64,000 nucleotides of DNA from Globodera rostochiensis (Eukaryota > Nematoda > Chromadorea > Rhabditida > Heteroderidae), in NCBI GenBank assembly GCA_018350325.1, contig JAEVLN010000001.1, forward strand, positions 2,593,501 through 2,657,500. The letters are read 5' to 3'. The position numbers and the translations under genes are program-made. Positions within the stretch are counted from its first letter, which is position 1; each line of letters begins with the position of its first letter. This document shows positions 21,449 through 35,889 of this stretch, piece by piece. A model generated the notes under the pieces. That model did not search any database and was not told where the DNA came from. It saw only the letters and a list, made by a program, of their open reading frames with translations.

Positions 21449-24400
21449 ATGGACAACAATCTGGGACCAATCGGAACTGCAATTTTGGACAATATGCAAA
21501 ATTTTGCATTTGAAAGAGAAGTAAGAAAAAATAAAAAAATATCGGAAAAGTTTGTGATCAGGTAACCTGTCGGGATTTGAGCTCGTATAAATGACCCCCA
21601 TTTTTACCCATTTAAAAATGTTAATATTAGTTCGACCAATATGCCAAGCCAGCCAGTATCAATCTGCCACGCGGATCGCCTTTGCCACTACGCGACTATC
21701 AACCGATCGAATTCAGCGTGTTGCGGAGCCAATGCCTCCAGGCAAGTTTAAAAAGACTTGGTATTTTTTCCTTTGCCAAATTTAAAGCCTGAACTTGAGG
21801 GTCAATCGAGATTTCGATCAAGTCTCTGTTAATCTAAAATTTTTAACTACTTCAAAACTTTGAAGTGTTGGTGGTAGAACTGATGTGTTTTTGTGTGAGG
21901 GGGGAGGGAATTTGCCATTGTCTACTGTTCTTAGTCTTTTTCAAAATATTTTTTATTTCAATTTTTTTTAAATTCATTTTTTCTCCTCTTAGCTTTTTAC
22001 CGACACAATTGTTGTACGGGGTGTAAACTATTGCAACAGTACACGTTATCTCTTTCATTAGTCTTGTATCTCTACTCTGCTCTCTCATGATTGAAAAACA
22101 TTTTAAAGCCCACACCCTGGCGCATCTCCTACCACAAAATCAGTCCGCTCCTCAACCAAAAAGTTTTCACCATTGAACTTGGCGCAAAAGAAAAATTTGT
22201 TTTCCTACTTTGACAACCCATTTCGAACTCAAACCGAACTCTTACTGACCCGGTCAAGAGACATTGTTTGCATCGACAATTCTTTGTCAATGTTTGAGTT
22301 CTCAAATCATAATTTATATCAATTAGCGGGGTAATTAAGCAATAATAATTGTACCCATTCACTCAATTTGAAAATGTACTCTGAATTTAAATTTAATTTT
22401 CCATGTCTTTGTCATAAACTTGGTCATAAATATCTTTAAAATGCGATCATTTTTGTTTCCATATGTGCCATGAATCTGTCTTAATCAAATTGGAAGATGT
22501 GATTTTTCTAGCACAATTTCTCCATACGGACACAAAGGGCGTGTGATAACGCTAAAAGTGTGCCAATGTTGTCTCTTCATTTCAAAATTGTCCAAAAATG
22601 CATAAGGTAGCATGGTTTAAGGTTTTCTAGCGAGTTAACCAACCCGAATCAAAACATCAAGATTTCGATCTCGATCGGTCCCTAATGCTAAAGTAAATTT
22701 GAAAGAATAATAAGAAATGGGTAAAATCATCGGTCCAGAATGTGGTTGCTTTAACTTGCTGGTGCTAAAAATCAGTTTAAAAGTAAAAAATTGAAAGTGC
22801 ATAATATAATGAATAGAGACGAGATTCTCATGTTTTAACAAAGAGAATAAGGAATCATGAGGGAAGCCCAATATCATTCATTTCGAAAAATTGACGAGTT
22901 TTTAGTCCATATGTCTCTAAAATGAAAAGTTCCAGGGAATTTAAAATGAAAATACTGTGAAATTGCCAAAATCATTCAATTTGATTTTTCTTTAGGATGA
23001 CAGTCTGTTTGAGGACCCTGACTTTCCGGCCAACAACAGTATCCTTTATTTCGGCAGTGCGCCAATTGCCGTTCAATGGCTTCGCCCATTCGACATCACA
23101 AGAAGACCCCAGTTTATCAACGTTGATCCGCATGCTTTCGAAGCAAAACAAGGTGCCCTCGGCGATTGTTGGCTCATCTCTGCTGTTGCTGTTTTATCGA
23201 CCAGGCCAGAGCTGTTCTACCGCGTCGTCCCACCAGATCAAAGCTTTACCGATCAATATGCCGGTAATATAAATAAAACCTGAAAATAAATGATAGATCC
23301 ATAATTGACAAAAAATGGGTTAAAAAGGCAAATTTTGTTTATTAGCCAAGAGTTTATCAGAAACGATATAAAATTAATTGAAGTGAGTAATATGAATTTT
23401 GATTAAAAATTAAGGGTTTATTAGAATTTAAAGGCATCGAAAAATATAGACGCAGTTTTGAATTTAGGAATTTTTCACTTTCAATTTTGGCATTATGGCC
23501 GCTGGGTAGATGTGTCAATTGATGATCGTTTGCCATGTAACATGGACGGCCGGTTAATTTACATGCATTCATCGTCATCAGAGTAAATTTAAATTTTGAA
23601 AATTGAATAATTTTTTTGAACCTAGAAAAGTTTTTTGGAGTGCCTTATTGGAAAAAGCATACGCAAAGCTCTATGGGTCGTATGCAGTGATCCGCGGGGG
23701 CTTTATGCGCGACGCCCTTGTCGACTTCACCGGGGGGATTACCGAGCCAATTAATTTGAACCCTGAACGTCGTCCAACCAATTTAGAAAAGGTGAATAAT
23801 CAAAAGGAAAAAATTGAAAGAAATGGTGGATTTTGTCACAGGGACAAAATGCAAAAAAGATACAGGGAGGAATTTTTAAATTTAGATGATTCTTCACGGA
23901 TGCAATAATAACTGTTTGTTTGGTTGCGCCACCAAAAGCCGCAGCCTGACAACGCCATTATCCGCTGAAGGATTAGTGCTGGTAAAAAATTTAAAGAATA
24001 TAATTTTAAAAAATATTGAAATTAGGGGCATGCCTATTCAATTATGGGCATAAGGCAGGTGACAACACATTATGACATCTTACTGACATTGCTGCGAATT
24101 CGCAATCCTTGGGGAAAGGAGGAAAAATGGCGAGGCGCATGGTCTGATAGGTCGGAATTGTGGGGAAGTCTGCCTTCATTTCTTGCCTTTGAATTGCGGA
24201 GCCAAACCTCCGAGAGCAATGGAGAATTCTGGTAATTTTACCCAGGGCTTAAAACGTCCTTTTCAATTGTAAACAAATAATAATAATTATTTCAAATGAA
24301 AAAATGAATAAAAAGAAAATATATATAAAGAAATAAATTAAAATTTTAGGATGTCGTGGACGAAGTCCAAGAAATGTCAAATTTGGCCCATATTTCGAGC

Positions 24401-25625
24401 CCCTGGGACAATGTCACGTTCGATGGGCAATGGAATTCGGAAACAGCCGGAGGAGCCACATCATACAATAACTTGGGTAAGTGATGATACAATCTTATAA
24501 ATCAGCTTATTCTTGTTAAAATTAACAGAACAAAAACATTTTATTTTGTTTTATTACTAATTTTAGTGTGAATTCAGCATTTTAAATTTTACATTAATCA
24601 GTAACATACAAAAAATAAAAAAACAATAATGGTACATTTAACAACTGGTTTAATAAAAAAAAAATTTCAGAAAACTTCACACGAAACCCGCAATATTGGA
24701 TCAACTTAGCATCTGAACATGGCGGACGAAATACCGTGATATTTTCAGTATTTCAGAAATATCGGCGTGAAATGAGGACGGCGGAAAGCAATGAAAATAA
24801 TTTGCACATCAGATTTATTGTATTCTCGGCGGTAATATTTAATTAAAATTGGGATGGACAAAGCCTGAGAGAGCCACTTTAGAATCACGCGTAGGACGGT
24901 ATCGGGACCGTGACGGGATTCCCCGAGGTTTCAGGCCTCGAGACCCCAGGCAGAACTCAAAAGTCCTTCATTCTTTTGAAAATTTTGAGCTCGTAAATAG
25001 TTTTTGGAAATATAGAATTAGGAATTGTCGTAACAGAGGTCAGATTTGGATTAAACGGCCCCGAAACCCCTATTTTGGAAACATTATAAACTTAGTGTCG
25101 AAACGTCCAGTGTTGTGTCGAAATGTCCAGTGTCGAAATGTACTGTAGCCAAAATTTATCCCTTGAAAAATCTCGGTTGAAAATCTTGGTCGCGGTAATG
25201 ATTTTTTGGCCCGGTTTTTCCCTTAAAGTCTCGGTCCCGTCCTACCCTAGTTTAAAAAAAGAATCTTGATAAAAACATTTGAAAAATGTGGTTTGGTCTA
25301 TAAACATATTTTTACAGCCCGACGGAGAACAGGCAGTTCGTTTGCAGGAGAAAGACTTCCCGTTAGAGCACTGCGCAAAGAGCGAGAAATTTCACAAACA
25401 GAGAGAGGTAACCTGATTTTCGGAAAAGCCAAAATGACATATTTCTGTGAAAAACAAAAAGACAGTAGCAATGACAAAGCAGAAACATCCAAAGCCCGAG
25501 AACATTTAGAATTTTTATAGGTCACCTACCGTTTCAAATTACCAAACGGAAATTATGTGATCTTTCCATCAACCTATAAATCTGGCGATCAAGGCGATTT
25601 TATGCTGTGCATCTTCACAAATTGA
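21449..25625 (+). CDS. Calpain-type cysteine protease, copy 2
   Basis: Same eleven-exon structure as copy 1, shifted by 5744 (5745 after intron 9 gains one A). Only a handful of differences are seen, for example a silent ACG to ACC change in exon 5 (about 23779) and intron changes near 22485 and 22861. The catalytic Cys, His and Asn motifs, the GC donor after exon 2 and the exon-8 frame problem (near 24366) are all present. Its upstream flank is the shortened form, fused to Q about 300 bases before the ATG, so its regulation could differ from copies 1 and 4. Confidence 0.83.
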
Positions 25626-25907
25626 ACGGTTAACTGCTGCTGTAGCCCGCGTAAATTTTAAACTATACATTGAGTGGGGGGGGGGGGGGTGCAGGTGTCT
25701 TTGGCAGCGACAACCAAGCCCCCCGCAGCTGAACGAATGTGTAAGGACCAAAACCCAACGATGGACGGCTCCCCAAATCGTGCCAGCGGGCCAAAGAGGC
25801 CAGACGACCTTTGATCACCCCCCCCCCCCGCTCATTCACATATTTTCTGCCCATTCACATAATTTTGCCCCAACTCATTTCCCTTATGCCACCCCCCCCC
25901 CCCCCAT
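25622..25907 (+). repeat. Spacer A, copy 2
   Basis: G run of 14, long poly-C; otherwise as the copy at 19877, apart from CGACAACCAAG in place of CGACATCCAAG. Confidence 0.9.
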
Positions 25908-26904
25908 TTTGCCTTGAAACAGACCCCGGTGAGGGGGGGGGGAGGCATTTGTATGTATGAAATTTGCATAAAATTACGAAAGATTCAATTAAAAAATAAA
26001 TAAAAAACAAAGTCTTTTTCAGAAGAACGCATTGAGAACACTGCGCGACCTTCACCCGAATTGGCAAATGCGACGCTTCAAAATTGGCATAGGCAATAAA
26101 AATGAGTACTTAATTTTTATAAATTTAAAAATCTTATTTTTAAAAGTGTTTACAGAAATGCCGGAAATTTGGGCAAATAAATGAAATGTTTAATTTATTT
26201 CAAAAATCATTTTAAATTGCGCTCACAAACTTTGCAGATCACTGGCCTTTTCTAACACCGCCCTTTTCCTTCTAATCGCATCAATGGCATCACAGTTTGG
26301 TAAGCCGCAAAAACGCCAGTCATTAACATTTTAATAGCATTACCATATACTAAAAAGCCCTATGGCAGTGTATTGAATTGGTTGAATTTTTGAAAAAAAA
26401 AGATTTTTGGAAAATTTATATCCGTAAAATTAGGTCTTAGCATATGTGCACAACCTTCTTCTGTTTTCATGTGCCCTCGTGGCCCAATGGCGGCGCCGAA
26501 AAATACAAGTGATCGTTACAATGGGCACTCTGTTGGTCATTTAATTTTATTTATATGCAATTTGTTATCTAATATATAAAATCATTTTAAAAATAAAATG
26601 ACTAAATCCATTAAAATCATCGACCACATTTTTGGACCTGTGGCTTGGCGAAGTGTTTGTCCATTTGGTTTTGTTCATAATTAAAATAAAAAATCAAAAC
26701 AAAACGCCAAAAGAATTTATGTAAATATAAACATTTTTTTGCTAATTTATAAGCGCTCCCGCCCGACGGACGGTCGTGTTCAAAAAAGCCGACTCAAGTT
26801 GCCGACGAGGGCTGTACAGTTCGTCGTACAGTTCGCCACCAATTCAAAATGGTAAAAATGCCAAAGCGAGCCAATTTAACGATTTAAATAAAACTAATAA
26901 ATTA
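25908..26904 (+). pseudogene. Exon cluster Q, copy 2 (both ends cut)
   Basis: Same truncated form and same junction to the calpain flank as 20156-21152. Private changes include CATATGTGCACAACC and CCACATTTTTGG. Confidence 0.6.
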
Positions 26905-27200
26905 ACATTTTTTCCCCCGCTCATCATTTCTTTTCACTTTTCTGTTGTTGGCAGATTTTGCTAAACGTCCCCCGGGCCAACCGAAATCGCATTTTTATTT
27001 AGCCTTTCAAAATCAAAACGAAAGATTCAGAGGAGGGGGCTCTATTTTAGGGGGGAGGGGCTGTTATGGTGTGTTATTGTACGAATACGAAATCTAGTTT
27101 AGTGCTTATTGACTTCTTTTACATTATAGTAATATTTAAATATAAAAAGGCTTTTCTTCTCAAATTCCTAGATTTAAGCGCTATTAAATAAATATTTAAA

Positions 27201-30200
27201 ATGGACAACAATCTGGGACCAATCGGAACTGCAATTTTGGACAATATGCAAAATTTTGCATTTGAAAGAGAAGTAAGAAAAAATAAAAAAATATCGGAAA
27301 AGTTTGTGATCAGGTAACCTGTCGGGATTTGAGCTCGTATAAATGACCCCCATTTTTACCCATTTAAAAATGTTAATATTAGTTCGACCAATATGCCAAG
27401 CCAGCCAGTATCAATCTGCCACGCGGATCGCCTTTGCCACTACGCGACTATCAACCGATCGAATTCAGCGTGTTGCGGAGCCAATGCCTCCAGGCAAGTT
27501 TAAAAAGACTTGGTATTTTTTCCTTTGCCAAATTTAAAGCCTGAACTTGAGGGTCAATCGAGATTTCGATCAAGTCTCTGTTAATCTAAAATTTTTAACT
27601 ACTTCAAAACTTTGAAGTGTTGGTGGTAGAACTGATGTGTTTTTGTGTGAGGGGGGAGGGAATTTGCCATTGTCTACTGTTCTTAGTCTTTTTCAAAATA
27701 TTTTTTATTTCAATTTTTTTTAAATTCATTTTTTCTCCTCTTAGCTTTTTACCGACACAATTGTTGTACGGGGTGTAAACTATTGCAACAGTACACGTTA
27801 TCTCTTTCATTAGTCTTGTATCTCTACTCTGCTCTCTCATGATTGAAAAACATTTTAAAGCCCACACCCTGGCGCATCTCCTACCACAAAATCAGTCCGC
27901 TCCTCAACCAAAAAGTTTTCACCATTGAACTTGGCGCAAAAGAAAAATTTGTTTTCCTACTTTGACAACCCATTTCGAACTCAAACCGAACTCTTACTGA
28001 CCCGGTCAAGAGACATTGTTTGCATCGACAATTCTTTGTCAATGTTTGAGTTCTCAAATCATAATTTATATCAATTAGCGGGGTAATTAAGCAATAATAA
28101 TTGTACCCATTCACTCAATTTGAAAATGTACTCTGAATTTAAATTTAATTTTCCATGTCTTTGTCATAAACTTGGTCATAAATATCTTTAAAATGCGATC
28201 ATTTTTGTTTCCATATGTGCCATGAATCTGTCTTAATCAAATTGGAAGATGTGATTTTTCTAGCACAATTTCTCCATACGGACACAAAGGGCGTGTGATA
28301 ACGCTAAAAGTGTGCCAATGTTGTCTCTTCATTTCAAAATTGTCCAAAAATGCATAAGGTAGCATGGTTTAAGGTTTTCTAGCGAGTTAACCAACCCGAA
28401 TCAAAACATCAAGATTTCGATCTCGATCGGTCCCTAATGCTAAAGTAAATTTGAAAGAATAATAAGAAATGGGTAAAATCATCGGTCCAGAATGTGGTTG
28501 CTTTAACTTGCTGGTGCTAAAAATCAGTTTAAAAGTAAAAAATTGAAAGTGCATAATATAATGAATAGAGACGAGATTCTCATGTTTTAACAAAGAGAAT
28601 AAGGAATCATGAGAGAAGCCCAATATCATTCATTTCGAAAAATTGACGAGTTTTTAGTCCATATGTCTCTAAAATGAAAAGTTCCAGGGAATTTAAAATG
28701 AAAATACTGTGAAATTGCCAAAATCATTCAATTTGATTTTTCTTTAGGATGACAGTCTGTTTGAGGACCCTGACTTTCCGGCCAACAACAGTATCCTTTA
28801 TTTCGGCAGTGCGCCAATTGCCGTTCAATGGCTTCGCCCATTCGACATCACAAGAAGACCCCAGTTTATCAACGTTGATCCGCATGCTTTCGAAGCAAAA
28901 CAAGGTGCCCTCGGCGATTGTTGGCTCATCTCTGCTGTTGCTGTTTTATCGACCAGGCCAGAGCTGTTCTACCGCGTCGTCCCACCAGATCAAAGCTTTA
29001 CCGATCAATATGCCGGTAATATAAATAAAACCTGAAAATAAATGATAGATCCATAATTGACAAAAAATGGGTTAAAAAGGCAAATTTTGTTTATTAGCCA
29101 AGAGTTTATCAGAAACGATATAAAATTAATTGAAGTGAGTAATATGAATTTTGATTAAAAATTAAGGGTTTATTAGAATTTAAAGGCATCGAAAAATATA
29201 GACGCAGTTTTGAATTTAGGAATTTTTCACTTTCAATTTTGGCATTATGGCCGCTGGGTAGATGTGTCAATTGATGATCGTTTGCCATGTAACATGGACG
29301 GCCGGTTAATTTACATGCATTCATCGTCATCAGAGTAAATTTAAATTTTGAAAATTGAATAATTTTTTTGAACCTAGAAAAGTTTTTTGGAGTGCCTTAT
29401 TGGAAAAAGCATACGCAAAGCTCTATGGGTCGTATGCAGTGATCCGCGGGGGCTTTATGCGCGACGCCCTTGTCGACTTCACCGGGGGGATTACCGAGCC
29501 AATTAATTTGAACCCTGAACGTCGTCCAACGAATTTAGAAAAGGTGAATAATCAAAAGGAAAAAATTGAAAGAAATGGTGGATTTTGTCACAGGGACAAA
29601 ATGCAAAAAAGATACAGGGAGGAATTTTTAAATTTAGATGATTCTTCACGGATGCAATAATAACTGTTTGTTTGGTTGCGCCACCAAAAGCCGCAGCCTG
29701 ACAACGCCATTATCCGCTGAAGGATTAGTGCTGGTAAAAAATTTAAAGAATATAATTTTAAAAAATATTGAAATTAGGGGCATGCCTATTCAATTATGGG
29801 CATAAGGCAGGTGACAACACATTATGACATCTTACTGACATTGCTGCGAATTCGCAATCCTTGGGGAAAGGAGGAAAAATGGCGAGGCGCATGGTCTGAT
29901 AGGTCGGAATTGTGGGGAAGTCTGCCTTCATTTCTTGCCTTTGAATTGCGGAGCCAAACCTCCGAGAGCAATGGAGAATTCTGGTAATTTTACCCAGGGC
30001 TTAAAACGTCCTTTTCAATTGTAAACAAATAATAATAATTATTTCAAATGAAAAAATGAATAAAAAGAAAATATATATAAAGAAATAAATTAAAATTTTA
30101 GGATGTCGTGGACGAAGTCCAAGAAATGTCAAATTTGGCCCATATTTCGAGCCCCTGGGACAATGTCACGTTCGATGGGCAATGGAATTCGGAAACAGCC

Positions 30201-31377
30201 GGAGGAGCCACATCATACAATAACTTGGGTAAGTGATGATACAATCTTATAAATCAGCTTATTCTTGTTAAAATTAACAGAACAAAAACATTTTATTTTG
30301 TTTTATTACTAATTTTAGTGTGAATTCAGCATTTTAAATTTTACATTAATCAGTAACATACAAAAAATAAAAAAACAATAATGGTACATTTAACAACTGG
30401 TTTAATAAAAAAAAAATTTCAGAAAACTTCACACGAAACCCGCAATATTGGATCAACTTAGCATCTGAACATGGCGGACGAAATACCGTGATATTTTCAG
30501 TATTTCAGAAATATCGGCGTGAAATGAGGACGGCGGAAAGCAATGAAAATAATTTGCACATCAGATTTATTGTATTCTCGGCGGTAATATTTAATTAAAA
30601 TTGGGATGGACAAAGCCTGAGAGAGCCACTTTAGAATCACGCGTAGGACGGTATCGGGACCGTGACGGGATTCCCCGAGGTTTCAGGCCTCGAGACCCCA
30701 GGCAGAACTCAAAAGTCCTTCATTCTTTTGAAAATTTTGAGCTCGTAAATAGTTTTTGGAAATATAGAATTAGGAATTGTCGTAACAGAGGTCAGATTTG
30801 GATTAAACGGCCCCGAAACCCCTATTTTGGAAACATTATAAACTTAGTGTCGAAACGTCCAGTGTTGTGTCGAAATGTCCAGTGTCGAAATGTACTGTAG
30901 CCAAAATTTATCCCTTGAAAAATCTCGGTTGAAAATCTTGGTCGCGGTAATGATTTTTTGGCCCGGTTTTTCCCTTAAAGTCTCGGTCCCGTCCTACCCT
31001 AGTTTAAAAAAAGAATCTTGATAAAAACATTTGAAAAATGTGGTTTGGTCTATAAACATATTTTTACAGCCCGACGGAGAACAGGCAGTTCGTTTGCAGG
31101 AGAAAGACTTCCCGTTAGAGCACTGCGCAAAGAGCGAGAAATTTCACAAACAGAGAGAGGTAACCTGATTTTCGGAAAAGCCAAAATGACATATTTCTGT
31201 GAAAAACAAAAAGACAGTAGCAATGACAAAGCAGAAACATCCAAAGCCCGAGAACATTTAGAATTTTTATAGGTCACCTACCGTTTCAAATTACCAAACG
31301 GAAATTATGTGATCTTTCCATCAACCTATAAATCTGGCGATCAAGGCGATTTTATGCTGTGCATCTTCACAAATTGA
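27201..31377 (+). CDS. Calpain-type cysteine protease, copy 3
   Basis: Eleven exons as in copy 1 with offset 11496 (11497 after intron 9). Active-site motifs are intact, the GC donor after exon 2 is at 27494-27495, and the one-base frame problem lies near 30117. Length equals copy 2 (4177 bp). Its upstream flank is the shortened Q-fused form. No disabling change beyond the shared one was seen. Confidence 0.83.
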
Positions 31378-31651
31378 ACGGTTAACTGCTGCTGTAGCCC
31401 GCGTAAATTTTAAACTATACATTGAGTGGGGGGGGGGGTGCAGGTGTCTTTGGCAGCGACATCCAAGCCCCCCGCAGCTGAACGAATGTGTAAGGACCAA
31501 AACCCAACGATGGACGGCTCCCCAAATCGTGCCAGCGGGCCAAAGAGGCCAGACGACCTTTGATCACCCCCCCCCCCCGCTCATTCACATATTTTCTGCC
31601 CATTCACATAATTTTGCCCCAACTCATTTCCCTTATGCCACCCCCCCCCCA

Positions 31652-33480
31652 TTTTGCCTTGAAACAGACCCCGGTGAGGGGGGGGGGAGGCATTTGTATG
31701 TATGAAATTTGCATAAAATTACGAAAGATTCAATTAAAAAATAAATAAAAAACAAAGTCTTTTTCAGAAGAACGCATTGAGAACACTGCGCGACCTTCAC
31801 CCGAATTGGCAAATGCGACGCTTCAAAATTGGCATAGGCAATAAAAATGAGTACTTAATTTTTATAAATTTAAAAATCTTATTTTTAAAAGTGTTTACAG
31901 AAATGCCGGAAATTTGGGCAAATAAATGAAATGTTTAATTTATTTCAAAAATCATTTTAAATTGCGCTCACAAACTTTGCAGATCACTGGCCTTTTCTAA
32001 CACCGCCCTTTTCCTTCTAATCGCATCAATGGCATCACAGTTTGGTAAGCCGCAAAAACGCCAGTCATTAACATTTTAATAGCATTACCATATACTAAAA
32101 AGCCCTATGGCAGTGTATTGAATTGGTTGAATTTTTGAAAAAAAAAGATTTTTGGAAAATTTATATCCGTAAAATTAGGTCTTAGCATATGTGCCCAACC
32201 TTCTTCTGTTTTCATGTGCCCTCGTGGCCCAATGGCGGCGCCGAAAAATACAAGTGATCGTTACAATGGGCACTCTGTTGGTCATTTAATTTTATTTATA
32301 TGCAATTTGTTATCTAATATATAAAATCATTTTAAAAATAAAATGACTAAATCCATTAAAATCATCGACCACACTTTTGGACCTGTGGCTTGGCGAAGTG
32401 TTTGTCCATTTGGTTTTGTTCATAATTAAAATAAAAAATCAAAACAAAACGCCAAAAGAATTTATGTAAATATAAACATTTTTTTGCTAATTTATAAGCG
32501 CTCCCGCCCGACGGACGGTCGTGTTCAAAAAAGCCGACTCAAGTTGCCGACGAGGGCTGTACAGTTCGTCGTACAGTTCGCCACCAATTCAAAATGGTAA
32601 AAATGCCAAAGCGAGCCAATTTAACGATTTAAATAAAACTAATAAATTAAATTTAAATAAAATTGAATTTAAATGAATTAGGCAGGACTTTGACCTCATA
32701 AATAAAACTAATTAATTAAATTTAAATAAAATTGAATTTAAATGAATTAAGCAGGACTTAGACCTCATAAATAAAACTGATTAATTAAATTTAAATGAAT
32801 TAGGCAGGACTTTAACTCATAAATAAAACTAATTAATTCAATTTAAATAAAATTAAACTTAAATTAATTAGGCAGGACTTTGACCTCATCCCAGCCGCTG
32901 TATTCAACGCCACATTATGTGTCAAGCACGCATCTTCAACCGCTTTCCCATGGCACGGCACATTCGACGTCACGTCTAAGTCGGTACATGACGCCCTCCC
33001 CGCGGCAGGTAATGTTAATCAAATTTATATAAAAAATCGGTACTAATTGTGTCAATGTTTTATTGGGTTAATTTGTTTAAATATTATTACCATACATATT
33101 TTATATTATTAATTATGGTAATTTGAATTGATTTTATTTCAAAATGGTTGACTGACTTTTAATTAATTAATTTTTTTATAACTATTTTCGCGCCAATGAT
33201 AAATTCAATAATTTTTTTATATGAATTTTATAATAAAAATTTTAAATCAAAAATGCACTAAACATTGAAAATGTTGCTTTTAAGAATTCCGTTATATTTA
33301 TAAATATTTAATGCAAAATAATCAACAAAACGTTTATTTTTTAACGGAAGTCCAGCGTGAGCGGGAGAATATTTTTTAAATTTACAATTATTCTGATTAA
33401 AAACCAATGGCACGAAACATTTTTGTTTATCCCACCGAGCAATAATAAAAATTTAACGAATAACTTTTTCTTAGGAATTT
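31652..33480 (+). pseudogene. Exon cluster Q, copy 3
   Basis: Lacks the start of the first exon block (begins at CCTTGAAACAG) and the final exon. The FDLIPAAVF exon is at 32876-33008. Otherwise like copy 0. Confidence 0.5.
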
Positions 33481-33769
33481 GCATTTTCATTTGAACGGTT
33501 AACTGCTGCTGTAGCCCGCGTAAATTTTAAACTATACATTGAGTGGGGGGGGGGGGTGCAGGTGTCTTTGGCAGCGACATCCAAGCCCCCCGCAGCTGAA
33601 CGAATGTGTAAGGACCAAAACCCAACGATGGACGGCTCCCCAAATCGTGCCAGCGGGCCAAAGAGGCCAGACGACCTTTGATCACCCCCCCCCCCGCTCA
33701 TTCACATATTTTCTGCCCATTCACATAATTTTGCCCCAACTCATTTCCCTTATGCCACCCCCCCCCCCA

Positions 33770-35600
33770 TTTTGCCTTGAAACAGACCCCGGTGAGGGGG
33801 GGGGGGAGGCATTTGTATGTATGAAATTTGCATAAAATTACGAAAGATTCAATTAAAAAATAAATAAAAAACAAAGTCTTTTTCAGAAGAACGCATTGAG
33901 AACACTGCGCGACCTTCACCCGAATTGGCAAATGCGACGCTTCAAAATTGGCATAGGCAATAAAAATGAGTACTTAATTTTTATAAATTTAAAAATCTTA
34001 TTTTTAAAAGTGTTTACAGAAATGCCGGAAATTTGGGCAAATAAATGAAATGTTTAATTTATTTCAAAAATCATTTTAAATTGCGCTCACAAACTTTGCA
34101 GATCACTGGCCTTTTCTAACACCGCCCTTTTCCTTCTAATCGCATCAATGGCATCACAGTTTGGTAAGCCGCAAAAACGCCAGTCATTAACATTTTAATA
34201 GCATTACCATATACTAAAAAGCCCTATGGCAGTGTATTGAATTGGTTGAATTTTTGAAAAAAAAAGATTTTTGGAAAATTTATATCCGTAAAATTAGGTC
34301 TTAGCATATGTGCCCAACCTTCTTCTGTTTTCATGTGCCCTCGTGGCCCAATGGCGGCGCCGAAAAATACAAGTGATCGTTACAATGGGCACTCTGTTGG
34401 TCATTTAATTTTATTTATATGCAATTTGTTATCTAATATATAAAATCATTTTAAAAATAAAATGACTAAATCCATTAAAATCATCGACCACACTTTTGGA
34501 CCTGTGGCTTGGCGAAGTGTTTGTCCATTTGGTTTTGTTCATAATTAAAATAAAAAATCAAAACAAAACGCCAAAAGAATTTATGTAAATATAAACATTT
34601 TTTTGCTAATTTATAAGCGCTCCCGCCCGACGGACGGTCGTGTTCAAAAAAGCCGACTCAAGTTGCCGACGAGGGCTGTACAGTTCGTCGTACAGTTCGC
34701 CACCAATTCAAAATGGTAAAAATGCCAAAGCGAGCCAATTTAACGATTTAAATAAAACTAATAAATTAAATTTAAATAAAATTGAATTTAAATGAATTAG
34801 GCAGGACTTTGACCTCATAAATAAAACTAATTAATTAAATTTAAATAAAATTGAATTTAAATGAATTAAGCAGGACTTAGACCTCATAAATAAAACTGAT
34901 TAATTAAATTTAAATGAATTAGGCAGGACTTTAACTCATAAATAAAACTAATTAATTCAATTTAAATAAAATTAAACTTAAATTAATTAGGCAGGACTTT
35001 GACCTCATCCCAGCCGCTGTATTCAACGCCACATTATGTGTCAAGCACGCATCTTCAACCGCTTTCCCATGGCACGGCACATTCGACGTCACGTCTAAGT
35101 CGGTACATGACGCCCTCCCCGCGGCAGGTAATGTTAATCAAATTTATATAAAAAATCGGTACTAATTGTGTCAATGTTTTATTGGGTTAATTTGTTTAAA
35201 TATTATTACCATACATATTTTATATTATTAATTATGGTAATTTGAATTGATTTTATTTCAAAATGGTTGACTGACTTTTAATTAATTAATTTTTTTATAA
35301 CTATTTTCGCGCCAATGATAAATTCAATAATTTTTTTATATGAATTTTATAATAAAAATTTTAAATCAAAAATGCACTAAACATTGAAAATGTTGCTTTT
35401 AAGAATTCCGTTATATTTATAAATATTTAATGCAAAATAATCAACAAAACGTTTATTTTTTAACGGAAGTCCAGCGTGAGCGGGAGAATATTTTTTAAAT
35501 TTACAATTATTCTGATTAAAAACCAATGGCACGAAACATTTTTGTTTATCCCACCGAGCAATAATAAAAATTTAACGAATAACTTTTTCTTAGGAATTTG
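33770..35600 (+). pseudogene. Exon cluster Q, copy 4
   Basis: Same extent and defects as copy 3. The FDLIPAAVF exon is at 34995-35127. Confidence 0.5.
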
Positions 35601-35889
35601 CATTTTCATTTGAACGGTTAACTGCTGCTGTAGCCCGCGTAAATTTTAAACTATACATTGAGTGGGGGGGGGGGGGGTGCAGGTGTCTTTGGCAGCGACA
35701 TCCAAGCCCCCCGCAGCTGAACGAATGTGTAAGGACCAAAACCCAACGATGGACGGCTCCCCAAATCGTGCCAGCGGGCCAAAGAGGCCAGACGACCTTT
35801 GATCACCCCCCCCCCCGCTCATTCACATATTTTCTGCCCATTCACATAATTTTGCCCCAACTCATTTCCCTTATGCCACCCCCCCCCCA